Shown: positions 37,739-46,927 of the stretch, one piece after another | How positions within the stretch are numbered: position 1 is the stretch's first letter | How the letters are laid out: each line of letters opens with the position of its first letter | Assembly (NCBI RefSeq): GCF_030186535.1 | Contig: NZ_JASNVW010000001.1 | Coordinates: 62,001 to 126,000 of the forward strand | Reading direction: 5' to 3' | DNA: 64,000 nt | Origin: Ignisphaera cupida | Lineage (GTDB): Archaea; Thermoproteota; Thermoprotei_A; Sulfolobales; Ignisphaeraceae | Program-made: the position numbers and the translations under genes | The notes under the pieces: generated by a model | What the model was told of the DNA's origin: nothing | The model's input: the letters and a program-made list of their open reading frames with translations, nothing else | Databases searched by the model: none

Positions 37739-38338
37739 TCAGTATTCTTCGTAGTATAATCTTCCAAGTAATGAAGCTATTCTATCTGCTACGTGAAGAG
37801 GGTAGGGATATGAGTAATACCGACACAAAAAGTTTAGAATTGCCTCGGCTTGGTGTATTGGTAAACCTATTGAGAAGTATCTTAATGTTGTATCACCAAC
37901 TCTTATCCTGTTTGATGACATGTAAACATGTTTTATAACTGAGTACCTGTATTCATGATCCGGAAAATGTTTTTTCAATGCAGCATATATTTTCTCCAAG
38001 TCTAGGGGGTATCTAAACACTGTTATTACTGGAATGGAGTATATTCTATAGATTTTAGTTGGATCAACAATGTTAAACCCTGCATATGTTACACCATCGA
38101 GAAACACAGCATTTACTTCATGTAGTGATAAAGCATCTTCAACTATTTCCAAAACTTTTTGTGTTCCATCCAACGAGTCTATCGTTATGTTGTTGAAAAT
38201 AATGTCAACAATTCTTCTATTTCTTGTAAGAACACCAACAAGAATTGTTTTTCTTTTTGGCTCAACTCTTTTGTAGAGAATGTTGAAATAACCATCATCT
38301 ATTCCCAGAAAGTAGTTGTGAAACATATGGATCCTCAC
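37739..38338 (-). CDS. DUF99 (UPF0215) family protein
   Basis: A 199-residue archaeal protein with the family landmarks FLGIDDGYF, LVGVLTRNRRIVD, VFLDGVTYAGFNIVD and IPVITVFRYPLDLE. The fold is related to endonuclease V, but nuclease activity is not shown for this group. A methionine at residue 5 is an alternative start. It overlaps the 3' end of the orc1/cdc6 gene by 44 bases and should be in the same transcript. Confidence 0.86.
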   Translation of the reverse strand: MRIHMFHNYFLGIDDGYFNILYKRVEPKRKTILVGVLTRNRRIVDIIFNNITIDSLDGTQKVLEIVEDALSLHEVNAVFLDGVTYAGFNIVDPTKIYRIYSIPVITVFRYPLDLEKIYAALKKHFPDHEYRYSVIKHVYMSSNRIRVGDTTLRYFSIGLPIHQAEAILNFLCRYYSYPYPLHVADRIASLLGRLYYEEY

Positions 38339-39515
38339 TCAAAGCCTTTACCACAACATCTTCTGGTACGGCTAAAGATATTACTCTTGTTTTTCCATAT
38401 CTTCCTCTGCTTATAACTCTAGCTGTTATTATGCCAGTCATATCTAGCTCGCTTAGAATATCGCTTACTCTTCTCTGTGTAACACTTTCAATACCTATTT
38501 TCGAGCATAGAGACTTGTAGTGAGTATAAACCTCTCCAGTTGTTGTTTTTCCATTGCTTGTTTTTGTCAGGTTTAGAATAGCTAGCAAAACTAGTTTGCT
38601 GTGAAGAGGCATTGTGGATATGACTTCACTTGCTCTATCAACTTCTATTTCCCTCAAAGCCTTATACACATGCTCTATTAAAACCTTTTCACTTCCCTCT
38701 CTCTCAGCTATTTCACCTGCTACTCTTAGCAAATCAAGAGCTCTTCTAGCATCGCCATGCTCTCTAGCTGCTAAAGCTGCGCATAAGCTAATAACGGATT
38801 TGTCTATTGCTCCTGGTTTAAAAGCTATTTTTGCTCTTCTCGTCAAGATGTCTTCAAGTTGTACTGCGTTGTATGGTGGGAATACAAGCTCCACTTCTCC
38901 TAAACTGCTTCTAACTCTTGGATCAAGGTCTTCAACAAGTTTCAAATCATTTGTTATACCAATTATAGCTATTTTGGAGTTTGTTAGCTCATCGCTACTT
39001 CTAGTCAATCTATACAGTATCTCATCACCACTTCTCTTAATCAGAAAATCGATTTCATCTAGAACAGCAATCATTATAGAGGATCTCGAGTCTAAAACCT
39101 TTAAGAATCTCCTATAGGCTTCTGCCGTGGATATTCCTGTAAAGGGTAGTCTCAGTCCTACACACTCAGCAAGTTTAACAATAACTCTATATGTTGTATC
39201 ATCCTGTCTTGTATTCACATAGCATGTAACAATGTCTACTCCAAGCTCTAGCGACTTGCTATGCAATCTCTTCAAAACATACTTCGTTACAGCAGTTTTG
39301 CCTGTACCAGTCAACCCATATATAAACACATTACTTGGTTTAGAACCTTTTAGCGATGGCGCAAGTATAGAACCCAACTTAGCTATTTGCTCCTCCCTAT
39401 GGGGAAGCTCATCAGGAATATACTCTGGTCTAAGAACATCTCTATCAATAAACACAGTGGATTTAAGTGTATTTACAAAAATCTTGTCAAGCAAATCATT
39501 TATTGCACTACTCAT
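38295..39515 (-). CDS. cdc6: Orc1/Cdc6 replication initiator
   Basis: A 406-residue AAA+ initiator. Residues 10-45 include the family start FIDRDVLRPEYIPDELPHRE, Walker A is IYGLTGTGKTAVTKYVLKR (about 64-82), Walker B is IAVLDEIDFLI (about 147), sensor I is ITNDLKL and sensor II lies in REHGDARRALDLLR. A winged-helix DNA-binding domain occupies the last 110 residues. Archaeal origins often lie next to such genes. The 260-base AT-rich spacer just upstream is a place to look. Confidence 0.95.
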   Translation of the reverse strand: MSSAINDLLDKIFVNTLKSTVFIDRDVLRPEYIPDELPHREEQIAKLGSILAPSLKGSKPSNVFIYGLTGTGKTAVTKYVLKRLHSKSLELGVDIVTCYVNTRQDDTTYRVIVKLAECVGLRLPFTGISTAEAYRRFLKVLDSRSSIMIAVLDEIDFLIKRSGDEILYRLTRSSDELTNSKIAIIGITNDLKLVEDLDPRVRSSLGEVELVFPPYNAVQLEDILTRRAKIAFKPGAIDKSVISLCAALAAREHGDARRALDLLRVAGEIAEREGSEKVLIEHVYKALREIEVDRASEVISTMPLHSKLVLLAILNLTKTSNGKTTTGEVYTHYKSLCSKIGIESVTQRRVSDILSELDMTGIITARVISRGRYGKTRVISLAVPEDVVVKALSEDPYVSQLLSGNR

Positions 39516-39777
39516 GACAGCTGATCACATAATATATGTTGTATATAGCAAATAATATAATTTATGAGTAACATTAACTAATTGAAAATAGCTATAGACT
39601 CAGCAAAACATTTCAAAATTCTTGCAACACCAAAACAAATTATTTATTTTTTTCATAATAACGATTAAAAACTTATAAAGGTTGAAAAATCACTGTGTCC
39701 ATTGATTAACTAAAGCTGTTTCTGATTTAGCGATAAATTTAAATGCTTTTGCTCATATACAAATGCTTGATGATGAG
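39516..39777. other. AT-rich spacer upstream of orc1/cdc6
   Basis: About 260 bases, very AT-rich (for example the stretch around 39640-39680), containing the cdc6 promoter. It ends with the 17-mer CTAAAGCTGTTTCTGAT at 39710-39726, also found at 9960-9976. No convincing origin recognition box could be read; an origin is possible but unproven. Confidence 0.35.
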
Positions 39778-39985
39778 TGAAGAAGTTGCGTAAGCCCATC
39801 TCTGTGATCCGCTATGCGGTGAGAGGGGGTGAGAGAGTGAGAGTTGTAGATGGGAACCTTGTGGCGTTGGGCTCGACAGGGTCCCATGAGGCTTGGGTGA
39901 AGCTGGTGAATCCAAGCCTAGGGCCAACCCCACTCACGAAGTTAAAAGTGATTGAAACCAATTATAAGTATCGTGAGTGGGGAAA
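39778..39985 (+). repeat. GC-rich structured element related to the 242-bp repeats
   Basis: The 32 bases at 39846-39877 match the core of both 242-bp repeats at 28-29 positions (GTAGATGGGA...GTTGGGCTCGAC). Strong stems are visible: CCCATCT/AGATGGG, AGGCTTGG (39889-39896) with CCAAGCCT (39912-39919), and CCCCACTCACGA (39928-39939) with TCGTGAGTGGGG (39971-39982). A 73-codon frame crosses it, running into the tRNA; the frame VDGNLVALGST parallels VDGSPVPLGST of the other copies, so a decayed transposase tail is possible. An RNA gene is the alternative. Confidence 0.6.
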
Positions 39986-39988
39986 CGC

Positions 39989-40064
39989 GGGCCGGTAGCT
40001 CAGCTGGAAGAGCACTCGGTTCGCACCCGAGAGGTCCCGGGTTCGAATCCCGGCCGGTCCACCA
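39989..40064 (+). tRNA. tRNA-Ala (CGC)
   Basis: Acceptor GGGCCGG pairs with CCGGTCC and includes the G3:U70 wobble pair, the alanine identity element. The anticodon arm is CTCGG-TTCGCAC-CCGAG with anticodon CGC, and the T arm CCGGG-TTCGAAT-CCCGG is regular. CCA is encoded. TTATAAGTA at about 39962-39970 is a TATA box at the right distance. Confidence 0.97.
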
Positions 40065-40198
40065 AACCACTACACTCAATTATGAAAATAAGCGTTGCCC
40101 CGATTTTCACACTCTGAAGAAGGTTATTGATATCTATTCCTAATTGCAATAGGTTTTTTGTGAAAAAGTGGATTTGATTTAATTAAAAAAGGTTTGTC

Positions 40199-42370
40199 TT
40201 ATAAACCAAATAGTATTAAAGGTATTATTACTGATGATGATACTGCCATAACTTTGATCATAATGTTTATTGCTGGTCCTGCTGCGTCTTTTAATGGATC
40301 TCCAACTGTGTCTCCAACAACTGCTGCCTTATGTGTTTCTGAGCCTTTGCCTCCAAAGTTTCCTGCTTCAACAAATTTCTTTGCATTGTCCCATGTGTTT
40401 CCAACATTGCCTTGGAATAGCCCTAGTAGGAGTCCTGATCCTATAGAGCCTGTTAATAGTCCTCCTAGCATTGCAGCTCCTTTCCATATGTCTCCACTTG
40501 CAGGTCCTGTTACTGCTATTACTATTGGGGCTAGTAGTGCTAGAACTCCTGGTGCAATTAGTCTTCGTAGTGCATAGAATGTAACTATTTGTACAGCTCT
40601 TTCATAATCTGGTCTCTCCTTCCATTCTAAAATACCTGGCTTTTCTCTAAACTGCCTTCTAATTTCGTCAACAAGTCTTCCAGCAGCAGCACTAACTGCT
40701 TGAATAACCATGGCAACAAACACAGCAACTATTACAACACCAATTATTATTCCACCTATGAAGTATGCTCCATATTCTGCATGTCCAGCATTGAATATTG
40801 TTTGCATAACCTGATCTACTCTAAGACCACTTCTACTTGAAAGCACGCTTGCAAAGCTAAATAGAAGTGCCAAAGCTGTTAATGCTGCTGAGCCTATTGC
40901 ATAGCCTTTTGATATAGATTTCATTGTGTTGCCTGCAGAATCAAGCATATCTGCAAGAGATCTCACATCCTCTTCATAACCAGCCTGTTCTGCCAATCCA
41001 GCAGCGTTATCAACTATTGGGCCATAGGCATCAGCAGCAACAACTATTGGTGCTACAGCCAACATACCTGTACCAGCTAATGCAGCTGAGTATATCCCAG
41101 CTAACAGCTTTTCAGTCGTGCTTAGAACAGAGCCTATTGCGTAAGAAGCTACAGCAGCTAAAGCAATTGCAATACCTGGTATGAATGTGCTGTAAAAGCC
41201 CATTGACAAGCCACTTAAAATTGTTAGTGCAGGTCCAAACTGAGAGTTTTGTGCAACTATTTTCACTGGTTTATAGAGTGGCGATGTGAAGTAGTCTGAA
41301 GTAAATCCAACAACAGCTCCGGCAACTAGGCCTAGAACTCCAACAATAAATGCTGGTGCAATTGTTGGTGCCATGGCATATGTAACCACACCATTTATTA
41401 GTGCTGCTGCAATGATTGACAATATAGATGTTGCTGTTAATGTTCTTCCTGGTTGACTAAATGGTGATACTGATACAAATTGCGCTATTGCTATTGATGC
41501 TATAAGTGCAGTAGCACTGAATAGAACTGGGTATGCAACCAGATCAAGACTTCCTAGAACAGCTGCTATAGCCATTGGAGCTATCATACCCTCCACATAA
41601 GACTCGAAAAGATCAGCACCCATGCCTGCGCAATCACCAACATTATCACCAACGTTATCAGCTATAACACCTGGGTTTCTCGGATCATCCTCTGGAATAC
41701 CAACCTCAACTTTTCCAACAAGATCAGCACCAACATCGGCAGCTTTAGTATATATACCTCCACCAACTCTAGCAAACAAAGCTGCTGTACTAGCACCAAA
41801 TGCATAGCCAAGAAGTATCTGCGTAACATTAACAGGATCTGCAAAACCATTCAATGCTATGAACAGTCCAGCTGTTCCCACAAGCCCTATTCCACCAACA
41901 AGAAAACCTGTTACAGAACCTCCTCTAAACGCTAATGACAAGGCGCTTTTCAGACCCTTTTTAGTCAATGCGTTTAAAACTCTAACATTGCTTAAAACCC
42001 CCATGATCATGCCAACAATGCTTACAGTAGCTGAGCTAAGACCACCAAGCAAATAAGCTACACCAGTCCATAACACTAGGCTGCTTCCAGTTACAACACC
42101 TATAACAATTAGTATTATGGATATTATTGAGATTATAGACAATATTACTGTGAACTGAGCTTTGATATATGCCATTGAGGCACTCTTTATGTACTCATGT
42201 ATTTGAGCAGCTCTCTTGCTATTTTCGTCATCTTGAAGAATTCTAATCCTTGTTATGTGTACTATTAAGCCAACAACATATAAAATACCTATTAGACCAG
42301 ATGCTAAACCAAGCCACATACTCATCTCTATAAGGCCCATGTTAAAACACCCATTCTTTGCATTCTTCAC
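40199..42370 (-). CDS. hppA: Membrane-bound H+-translocating pyrophosphatase
   Basis: A 723-residue membrane pump with about 16 membrane helices that couples PPi hydrolysis to proton export. The substrate motif DVGADLVGKVEVGIPEDDPR and the following IADNVGDNVGDCAGMGADLF hold the Mg-PPi aspartates. A second acidic motif is VVGDTVGDPLKDAAGPAIN. At the site that decides potassium dependence the sequence is AGNTMKSISKG, with lysine as in the K+-independent, H+-pumping class. Start may be ATG 42340 (MGLIEMSMWLG) rather than 42370. It is separated from tRNA-Ala by a short spacer. Confidence 0.96.
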   Translation of the reverse strand: MKNAKNGCFNMGLIEMSMWLGLASGLIGILYVVGLIVHITRIRILQDDENSKRAAQIHEYIKSASMAYIKAQFTVILSIISIISIILIVIGVVTGSSLVLWTGVAYLLGGLSSATVSIVGMIMGVLSNVRVLNALTKKGLKSALSLAFRGGSVTGFLVGGIGLVGTAGLFIALNGFADPVNVTQILLGYAFGASTAALFARVGGGIYTKAADVGADLVGKVEVGIPEDDPRNPGVIADNVGDNVGDCAGMGADLFESYVEGMIAPMAIAAVLGSLDLVAYPVLFSATALIASIAIAQFVSVSPFSQPGRTLTATSILSIIAAALINGVVTYAMAPTIAPAFIVGVLGLVAGAVVGFTSDYFTSPLYKPVKIVAQNSQFGPALTILSGLSMGFYSTFIPGIAIALAAVASYAIGSVLSTTEKLLAGIYSAALAGTGMLAVAPIVVAADAYGPIVDNAAGLAEQAGYEEDVRSLADMLDSAGNTMKSISKGYAIGSAALTALALLFSFASVLSSRSGLRVDQVMQTIFNAGHAEYGAYFIGGIIIGVVIVAVFVAMVIQAVSAAAGRLVDEIRRQFREKPGILEWKERPDYERAVQIVTFYALRRLIAPGVLALLAPIVIAVTGPASGDIWKGAAMLGGLLTGSIGSGLLLGLFQGNVGNTWDNAKKFVEAGNFGGKGSETHKAAVVGDTVGDPLKDAAGPAINIMIKVMAVSSSVIIPLILFGL

Positions 42371-42595
42371 ATTTAGCCAAACTTTAAAGTACTAAAAACT
42401 GTTGCCTAATATACTCTATATACAATTGTATACAAAAAATATAGAACTATACATGAGAACAAGCATATTTTTCGCATTTTGGATAAGGCGTTGAATTCAA
42501 TGGTCATGCTATAAAGCAGGGAAAGATTAAAAAAGTTAAAGAGGCCAGCACTTTATATTTTATTGTCTCGGCTAAGTCATGTTTTGGTGCCTTAG

Positions 42596-43240
42596 TTGTA
42601 CTCATCACTAGAGAGACTCTACATAGACTATTTATATTCTGTGTTTGGTTTCTATGCAGAAAATTTATTGAGTATAGAACCTGGAAGAATTATATTAAGA
42701 AATACTGAAAAAAGCAATTTGTTTGAACATGAACATGTTATTACCTGGCACAATTTCCTACTCGAAATATTTCATTCAAAATTTACACAAAGAAGATATG
42801 CATTGATTTTGCCTTGTAGTAGTGTAAAGCCCTATAGACTCTCTCCTACACATCAGATAGTTGAGAAAAGACTTAGCAATAGTTATGCACATAACAAGAT
42901 ACAGGTTTATGTGCTTTCAGAACCAATGATATTGGTTCCTAGAGAGCTTGACATATACTACCCATTTGCAAACTATGATTACCCACCTAAAGAGCTTGAT
43001 CAGAAGCATAGAAACATGTTCATCGAGATTCTCTCAAATGTCTTAAAAAAACTAGAATACCATAAACATATCGTGGCGTTTCTGCCCAAGCATCATATGA
43101 ACATTCTTCAAAACGCTTTATATGGATGTGGACAATGTGTAGATGTGACAATCTATGAGTATGGGAAAAAAGCCTTTCAACAAATCAAAAAAGTTGTTGA
43201 TTATCTAATTGATTTAGTTGCTAATGATACTAGTAGTTAA
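42596..43240 (+). CDS. DUF5591-domain protein (archaeosine-synthase-related)
   Basis: A 214-residue protein. The centre contains RYALILPCSSVKPYRLSPTH, then QVYVLSEPMILVPRELDIYY and PFANYDYPPKELDQ, which match the DUF5591 module found in archaeosine synthase and split TGT proteins. It lacks the PUA and TGT catalytic domains, so it is a stand-alone module, perhaps part of a split archaeosine pathway. It converges with the phosphorylase gene, whose end overlaps by four bases. Confidence 0.72.
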   Translation: MYSSLERLYIDYLYSVFGFYAENLLSIEPGRIILRNTEKSNLFEHEHVITWHNFLLEIFHSKFTQRRYALILPCSSVKPYRLSPTHQIVEKRLSNSYAHNKIQVYVLSEPMILVPRELDIYYPFANYDYPPKELDQKHRNMFIEILSNVLKKLEYHKHIVAFLPKHHMNILQNALYGCGQCVDVTIYEYGKKAFQQIKKVVDYLIDLVANDTSS

Positions 43241-44775
43241 CCACTTTTCTCTTTGCTAGCTTCAACCATGTCGCCATAGTATTGTCTTAGAAGTCTTCTA
43301 ATGTCTGCTGATTGTGTAAATGTTTTGTATGCATTGAATGCTACTTCATAATACTTCTCCTTGTCCTCATCAAATATACTTACTATTTTCTCAAGTTTCT
43401 TGAGAAAATCTGTGTAATCCTCTTCATCAACTTTTTTAGCAAAATCTGATTCCAGATCTATAAACTGGTCAAGTTCTTTTCCAAAGAACCAGCCATTAAC
43501 ATTATCCTCTATAAGCTCCAGACTTGCGCCATCTCTTGACGAAAGTGTTGGAACTCCATTAACTCCAGCTTTCATCATGCTTGTACCGCTAGCCTCCCAG
43601 CAACTAAATGGTGTAAACAGTAGAAGGTCTACTGATGAAAGTGTGTAATATGCAAAGTTCGTGTCGTAGCTTGGGTAATAGAAAAAGTTATTCATAACTC
43701 TGCTAAACTTTGTGAATATTGCTGCTAGCTCCCTACCCCACTGATCATTTGGATGAGGCTTTCCAGAAACAACCACAAATACTCTGTCTTTGAGATCGTT
43801 ATTTTCCTCTAAAAGCCATTCAATGAAATAAGGTCTTTTATACTTCGTTATTCTTCTTGTCCACGCAACAATTATTCTATCATTAATTGACTTGCCAGAA
43901 AGAGCTCTAATCATAGACCTGTACTCATTTCTCAAATTCTCATGCGCCTTGGCAAGCTCTTCTGCAGACTTCAACTCTTTTCCAACTCTTTGCCACTTCT
44001 CAACATCTACAGCATTTGTTACATAACTCATTTTGTTTGCATACTTTGGGAAAAAGGTTTTTGTAATCTCAAAATGTTTTCGAGATACCGCAAAAACCTT
44101 TTCCACAACCTCCATAGCTGCTTCAGTCATTGTTTTAACATTTGGTAGCGATATTCCAAGAACCTCCTCAGCTTCTTTACACAATTTTGGATGGCCCCAT
44201 GGACCAGGGGTGTGAGTAACAAACCTTGTTCTAATCTCCTTTGGCAAAAGATATGGAACAAAAGCCAAGTGAGCTTCCTGAACATCAACAACATGTATTT
44301 GGGTTTCTTTCGCAATTCTCTTTATTATCTCACTAGAAATTGCAGCAGCTGTTATATAGTATGTGCACTCGTCAATGTGATGTCTATACAAATATCTAAA
44401 TAGTCTTGCTGCAGAGGTTGGTCTTTTAACTCTATATAAAATGGCTTTGGCAGAGCCATAGCTATATTCAAACAGATCTGCCTCAGCCAAGAACCTTCCA
44501 TCACTTCTCCTAGCCTCTAAAGACCCTATATAGATTAGTTTAGACAAAAAAGTCGTGCTATGCCTATGCCTTATCTCAACAAAAACTCTTGTTTTGTTAA
44601 CAAAATCCCAATCAACATATCCATTGGGATAGAAAGGCGCTATTAAAATATATGGAAGACCAAGTCTAGCGGCTCCATAAAATTTATCAGCCTCCAAAAC
44701 TCCCAAACCACCAGCATAATTAGCCGAACCCTCCAAAGCAACCTCCATAGAAACACTTACAACAGCTTTCTGCAT
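43237..44775 (-). CDS. Short-type alpha-glucan phosphorylase (GT35-like)
   Basis: A 512-residue protein that would release glucose-1-phosphate from glycogen or starch. The N terminus VSVSMEVALEGSANYAGGLGV and the C-terminal EASGTSMMKAGVNGVPTLSS, followed by DGASLELIEDN, correspond to the glucan phosphorylase family, and the lysine in SMMKAG is the pyridoxal-phosphate lysine position. It is shorter than the 800-residue enzymes, as in many archaea; a glycogen-synthase-type activity cannot be excluded. Start ATG 44775. tRNA-Arg follows 130 bases upstream of it on the other strand. Confidence 0.85.
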   Translation of the reverse strand: MQKAVVSVSMEVALEGSANYAGGLGVLEADKFYGAARLGLPYILIAPFYPNGYVDWDFVNKTRVFVEIRHRHSTTFLSKLIYIGSLEARRSDGRFLAEADLFEYSYGSAKAILYRVKRPTSAARLFRYLYRHHIDECTYYITAAAISSEIIKRIAKETQIHVVDVQEAHLAFVPYLLPKEIRTRFVTHTPGPWGHPKLCKEAEEVLGISLPNVKTMTEAAMEVVEKVFAVSRKHFEITKTFFPKYANKMSYVTNAVDVEKWQRVGKELKSAEELAKAHENLRNEYRSMIRALSGKSINDRIIVAWTRRITKYKRPYFIEWLLEENNDLKDRVFVVVSGKPHPNDQWGRELAAIFTKFSRVMNNFFYYPSYDTNFAYYTLSSVDLLLFTPFSCWEASGTSMMKAGVNGVPTLSSRDGASLELIEDNVNGWFFGKELDQFIDLESDFAKKVDEEDYTDFLKKLEKIVSIFDEDKEKYYEVAFNAYKTFTQSADIRRLLRQYYGDMVEASKEKSG

Positions 44776-44904
44776 TGCAAATCCTCGTTAAACTCTCCAA
44801 AAATTAAGCATATATAAGCCATGAATCAAATCAATGAATAGAATTAATAAACAACCATTAATAAGCAATAAAGACATAAAAATTTAGAAGCAAACAAAAT
44901 AAAA

Positions 44905-44982
44905 GGGCCCGTAGCTTAGCTTGGACAAAGCGCCGGCCTGCGGAGCCGGAGACCCGGGGTTCAAATCCCCGCGGGCCCGCCA
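44905..44982 (+). tRNA. tRNA-Arg (GCG)
   Basis: Acceptor GGGCCCG with CGGGCCC, anticodon arm CCGGC-CTGCGGA-GCCGG with anticodon GCG, T arm CGGGG-TTCAAAT-CCCCG, discriminator G at 44979, and CCA encoded at 44980-44982. A TATA-like CATAAAAATTTA at 44873-44884 is 26 bases upstream. Confidence 0.97.
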
Positions 44983-45285
44983 CAACCAATTGTCTATAAG
45001 CTTATTGCAGACCTTCATAAGTATGGTCAACTGTGAAGAACTTGAAATAGAAATTGAAACTAAACTGTACTGCATTTACGTGTTAAGTATAGAATTTGTA
45101 ACTCATTTTGATTCACTTATGCCAAGCACAGAATGTGCTTTCTACAGCAAGTCTTTTATTATCACTGATTCTCTCATCAGATATCACATATAATTGTTAT
45201 TGCAATTGAAACATGATGCATTTCATGTTGGTAGAAAATGGTTAGAAAAATAAATAAAGTTGAGAATTAGTTGTTTCAAAGCTTT
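44983..45285. other. Intergenic region after tRNA-Arg
   Basis: About 300 bases of AT-rich sequence. A plus-strand frame of about 56 codons after 45023 (MVNCEELEIEIETKLYC) has no ribosome-binding site and no recognised family, so I do not call it. I see no RNA hairpin. Confidence 0.4.
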
Positions 45286-46094
45286 TTATTGATTACTAAA
45301 CGATATCTCTATTGGAATGGGGTAGTGTATAGAATAGTCCCACTCCCACCAACACCACCATAGGAAACATTTTTGGTACCAGTGTCTAAATCCAGCTGAG
45401 GGACTTACTTCAACAACATACCTTATAGCGTTCGGTTTCTCTGGATATACTTTTGAATATACAGCTGTCACTTCAAATGTCCATGCCACTCCTAGTTCTG
45501 CGGAATTTGAAGGAGGCTCATTACAGTGCCAGAACTCCCAATGAGTTTTGGGATAAACATCTGTTAAACTCCATGAAACCCCATTTGGTTGCCAGGATAT
45601 TGCAATTCCATATGTCGCCGATATTGCAGGACCATCTTTACTTACAGAAACTGACATGCTAAAGGATTCTGTGAGCTGTGTCACGCAACCTGCTGTTTGC
45701 GATGAAGAGGGTATTGATCTATCGAAACCAAGTGCGCCATAAACATCATAAATATATGGACCAACACCTCCACCTGTGGCTGACTGACCAGCCCTGCCTG
45801 CAACAGTCCATCCTTCAGTGTTGCCCGAGGGATTTACCGGGTCATTTGTATCCCGTAGGTATATAGCATACCATTCAACATATCCATTTTGAACATAGCC
45901 CGAGAACTTGTATATCTCTATAGTATAGTATAGAATACTATATGACCATAATTATCCTTATAATAATCATTTCGATAGAATATTAGAGTCCAATTCTGTT
46001 GGCTGAGGCTTGCATTTGCTGTGAGTGGGTGTAGCAATATTGATATTAACAGTGTTGTGGTAAATGCTACTACCTTTTTCGCTATCCTCATCAT
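45286..46094 (-). pseudogene. Secreted protein gene frameshifted at a CTATA repeat
   Basis: Translation starts at ATG 46094, overlapping the stop of the preceding gene (ATGATG), and gives a signal peptide (MMRIAKKVVAFTTTLLISIL, ending PLTANA). The frame stops at TAG 45918-45920 inside three tandem CTATA units at 45919-45933 (minus strand). With two units instead of three, the reading continues without a break (VFYTIEIYKFSGYV) for a total of 267 residues. The mature part is a secreted beta-type protein rich in Trp and Ser, ending EISFSNQ; function unknown. Either a dead gene, a phase-variable one or a sequencing error. Confidence 0.75.
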
Positions 46095-46864
46095 CTACCA
46101 CTAAACTCTTTCTCCGCATTCATAATGCTTACAACAAGGCCCTCTAAAGCGTCGCTTACTAGCTTCTCAATGTTTTTATTCGCTGCATCAGATATTACGT
46201 GGCCTCCTACCCCTACTGGTATAAGCCTACCATTATCAATTTTGTATGTCATGCCTACAATACCAAACAATCTTTTCATAACAACATACTCTTTCTTACC
46301 ACTACTCCACACCTTAGTTGCTGTAATCTCTGAGCTAGCATATGGGAAGCTAGTTCCAAAAAGTTTTCTCCACACCTCGCCAGCCAGCCTAGTATCGTTA
46401 TAGGCTATCAGCACATAAGTTCCGTTCATCATGCATTCATGAAGTTTGTTGGGGAGGGTGGTAGAAGAGGTTAATTCGTTAGCAATACTGTTATCCAGCA
46501 AATCAATTATTAGAATCTTTGGGCAATCAATTAACTTTAGCTCATCAAGTGATTTAAGCCTATGAACATTAATGCCATGACTGCTCAAAGGCTTTAACAT
46601 GGCTTGATACAACACGCCGCTACCATCAACAACAACGAATTTGCCAAAATTACTGCGAATATACTCAAAAGCCATAGTTACATTTGCATCTGCATTAACA
46701 CTAGGTTTAGGTGCTGAGATAACACCACTGCTGGAAGCACTCCAGTGATGAAAATAGAGCAAGGAGGCTGAAACAACTATTGCCAACACTATAACTGTGG
46801 CTAATATGTGGACTGAGCCCAAAGCTTTGCTCAACCTAATTAACCTATGCATATAGCCACCCAA
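46091..46864 (-). CDS. Membrane-anchored protein of unknown function
   Basis: A 257-residue protein with one N-terminal membrane helix (about 18-40: ILATVIVLAIVVSASLLYF) after a basic segment, then a 215-residue soluble domain. The domain contains alternating strands and helices (FVVVDGSGVLYQAM, PKILIIDLLDN, GTYVLIAYNDTRLAGEVWRK), which suggest a Rossmann-like fold, presumably outside the cell. I do not recognise a family. Its stop overlaps the start of the frameshifted secreted protein, so the two form an operon. Confidence 0.7.
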   Translation of the reverse strand: MGGYMHRLIRLSKALGSVHILATVIVLAIVVSASLLYFHHWSASSSGVISAPKPSVNADANVTMAFEYIRSNFGKFVVVDGSGVLYQAMLKPLSSHGINVHRLKSLDELKLIDCPKILIIDLLDNSIANELTSSTTLPNKLHECMMNGTYVLIAYNDTRLAGEVWRKLFGTSFPYASSEITATKVWSSGKKEYVVMKRLFGIVGMTYKIDNGRLIPVGVGGHVISDAANKNIEKLVSDALEGLVVSIMNAEKEFSGR

Positions 46865-46927
46865 AATTCTCTATATAGCTACTCAGCTTATTTTTTTATG
46901 AAAATCAGCTAAAGAGAGGAATTATGG

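Noticed and set aside
38614-39117. 167-codon plus-strand frame opposite orc1/cdc6
   Set aside because: Serine- and leucine-rich antisense shadow of a confident gene.
39772-39840. TGATGATGAG as a C box of a C/D guide RNA
   Set aside because: No D box (CTGA) at proper spacing and no second C'/D' pair could be found.
39777-39998. 73-codon plus-strand frame running into tRNA-Ala
   Set aside because: It ends inside the tRNA, overlaps several perfect RNA-like stems and has no ribosome-binding site. I treat it as a property of the repeat-related element.
45023-45193. Possible small gene after tRNA-Arg
   Set aside because: No ribosome-binding site, no recognised family and weak composition.
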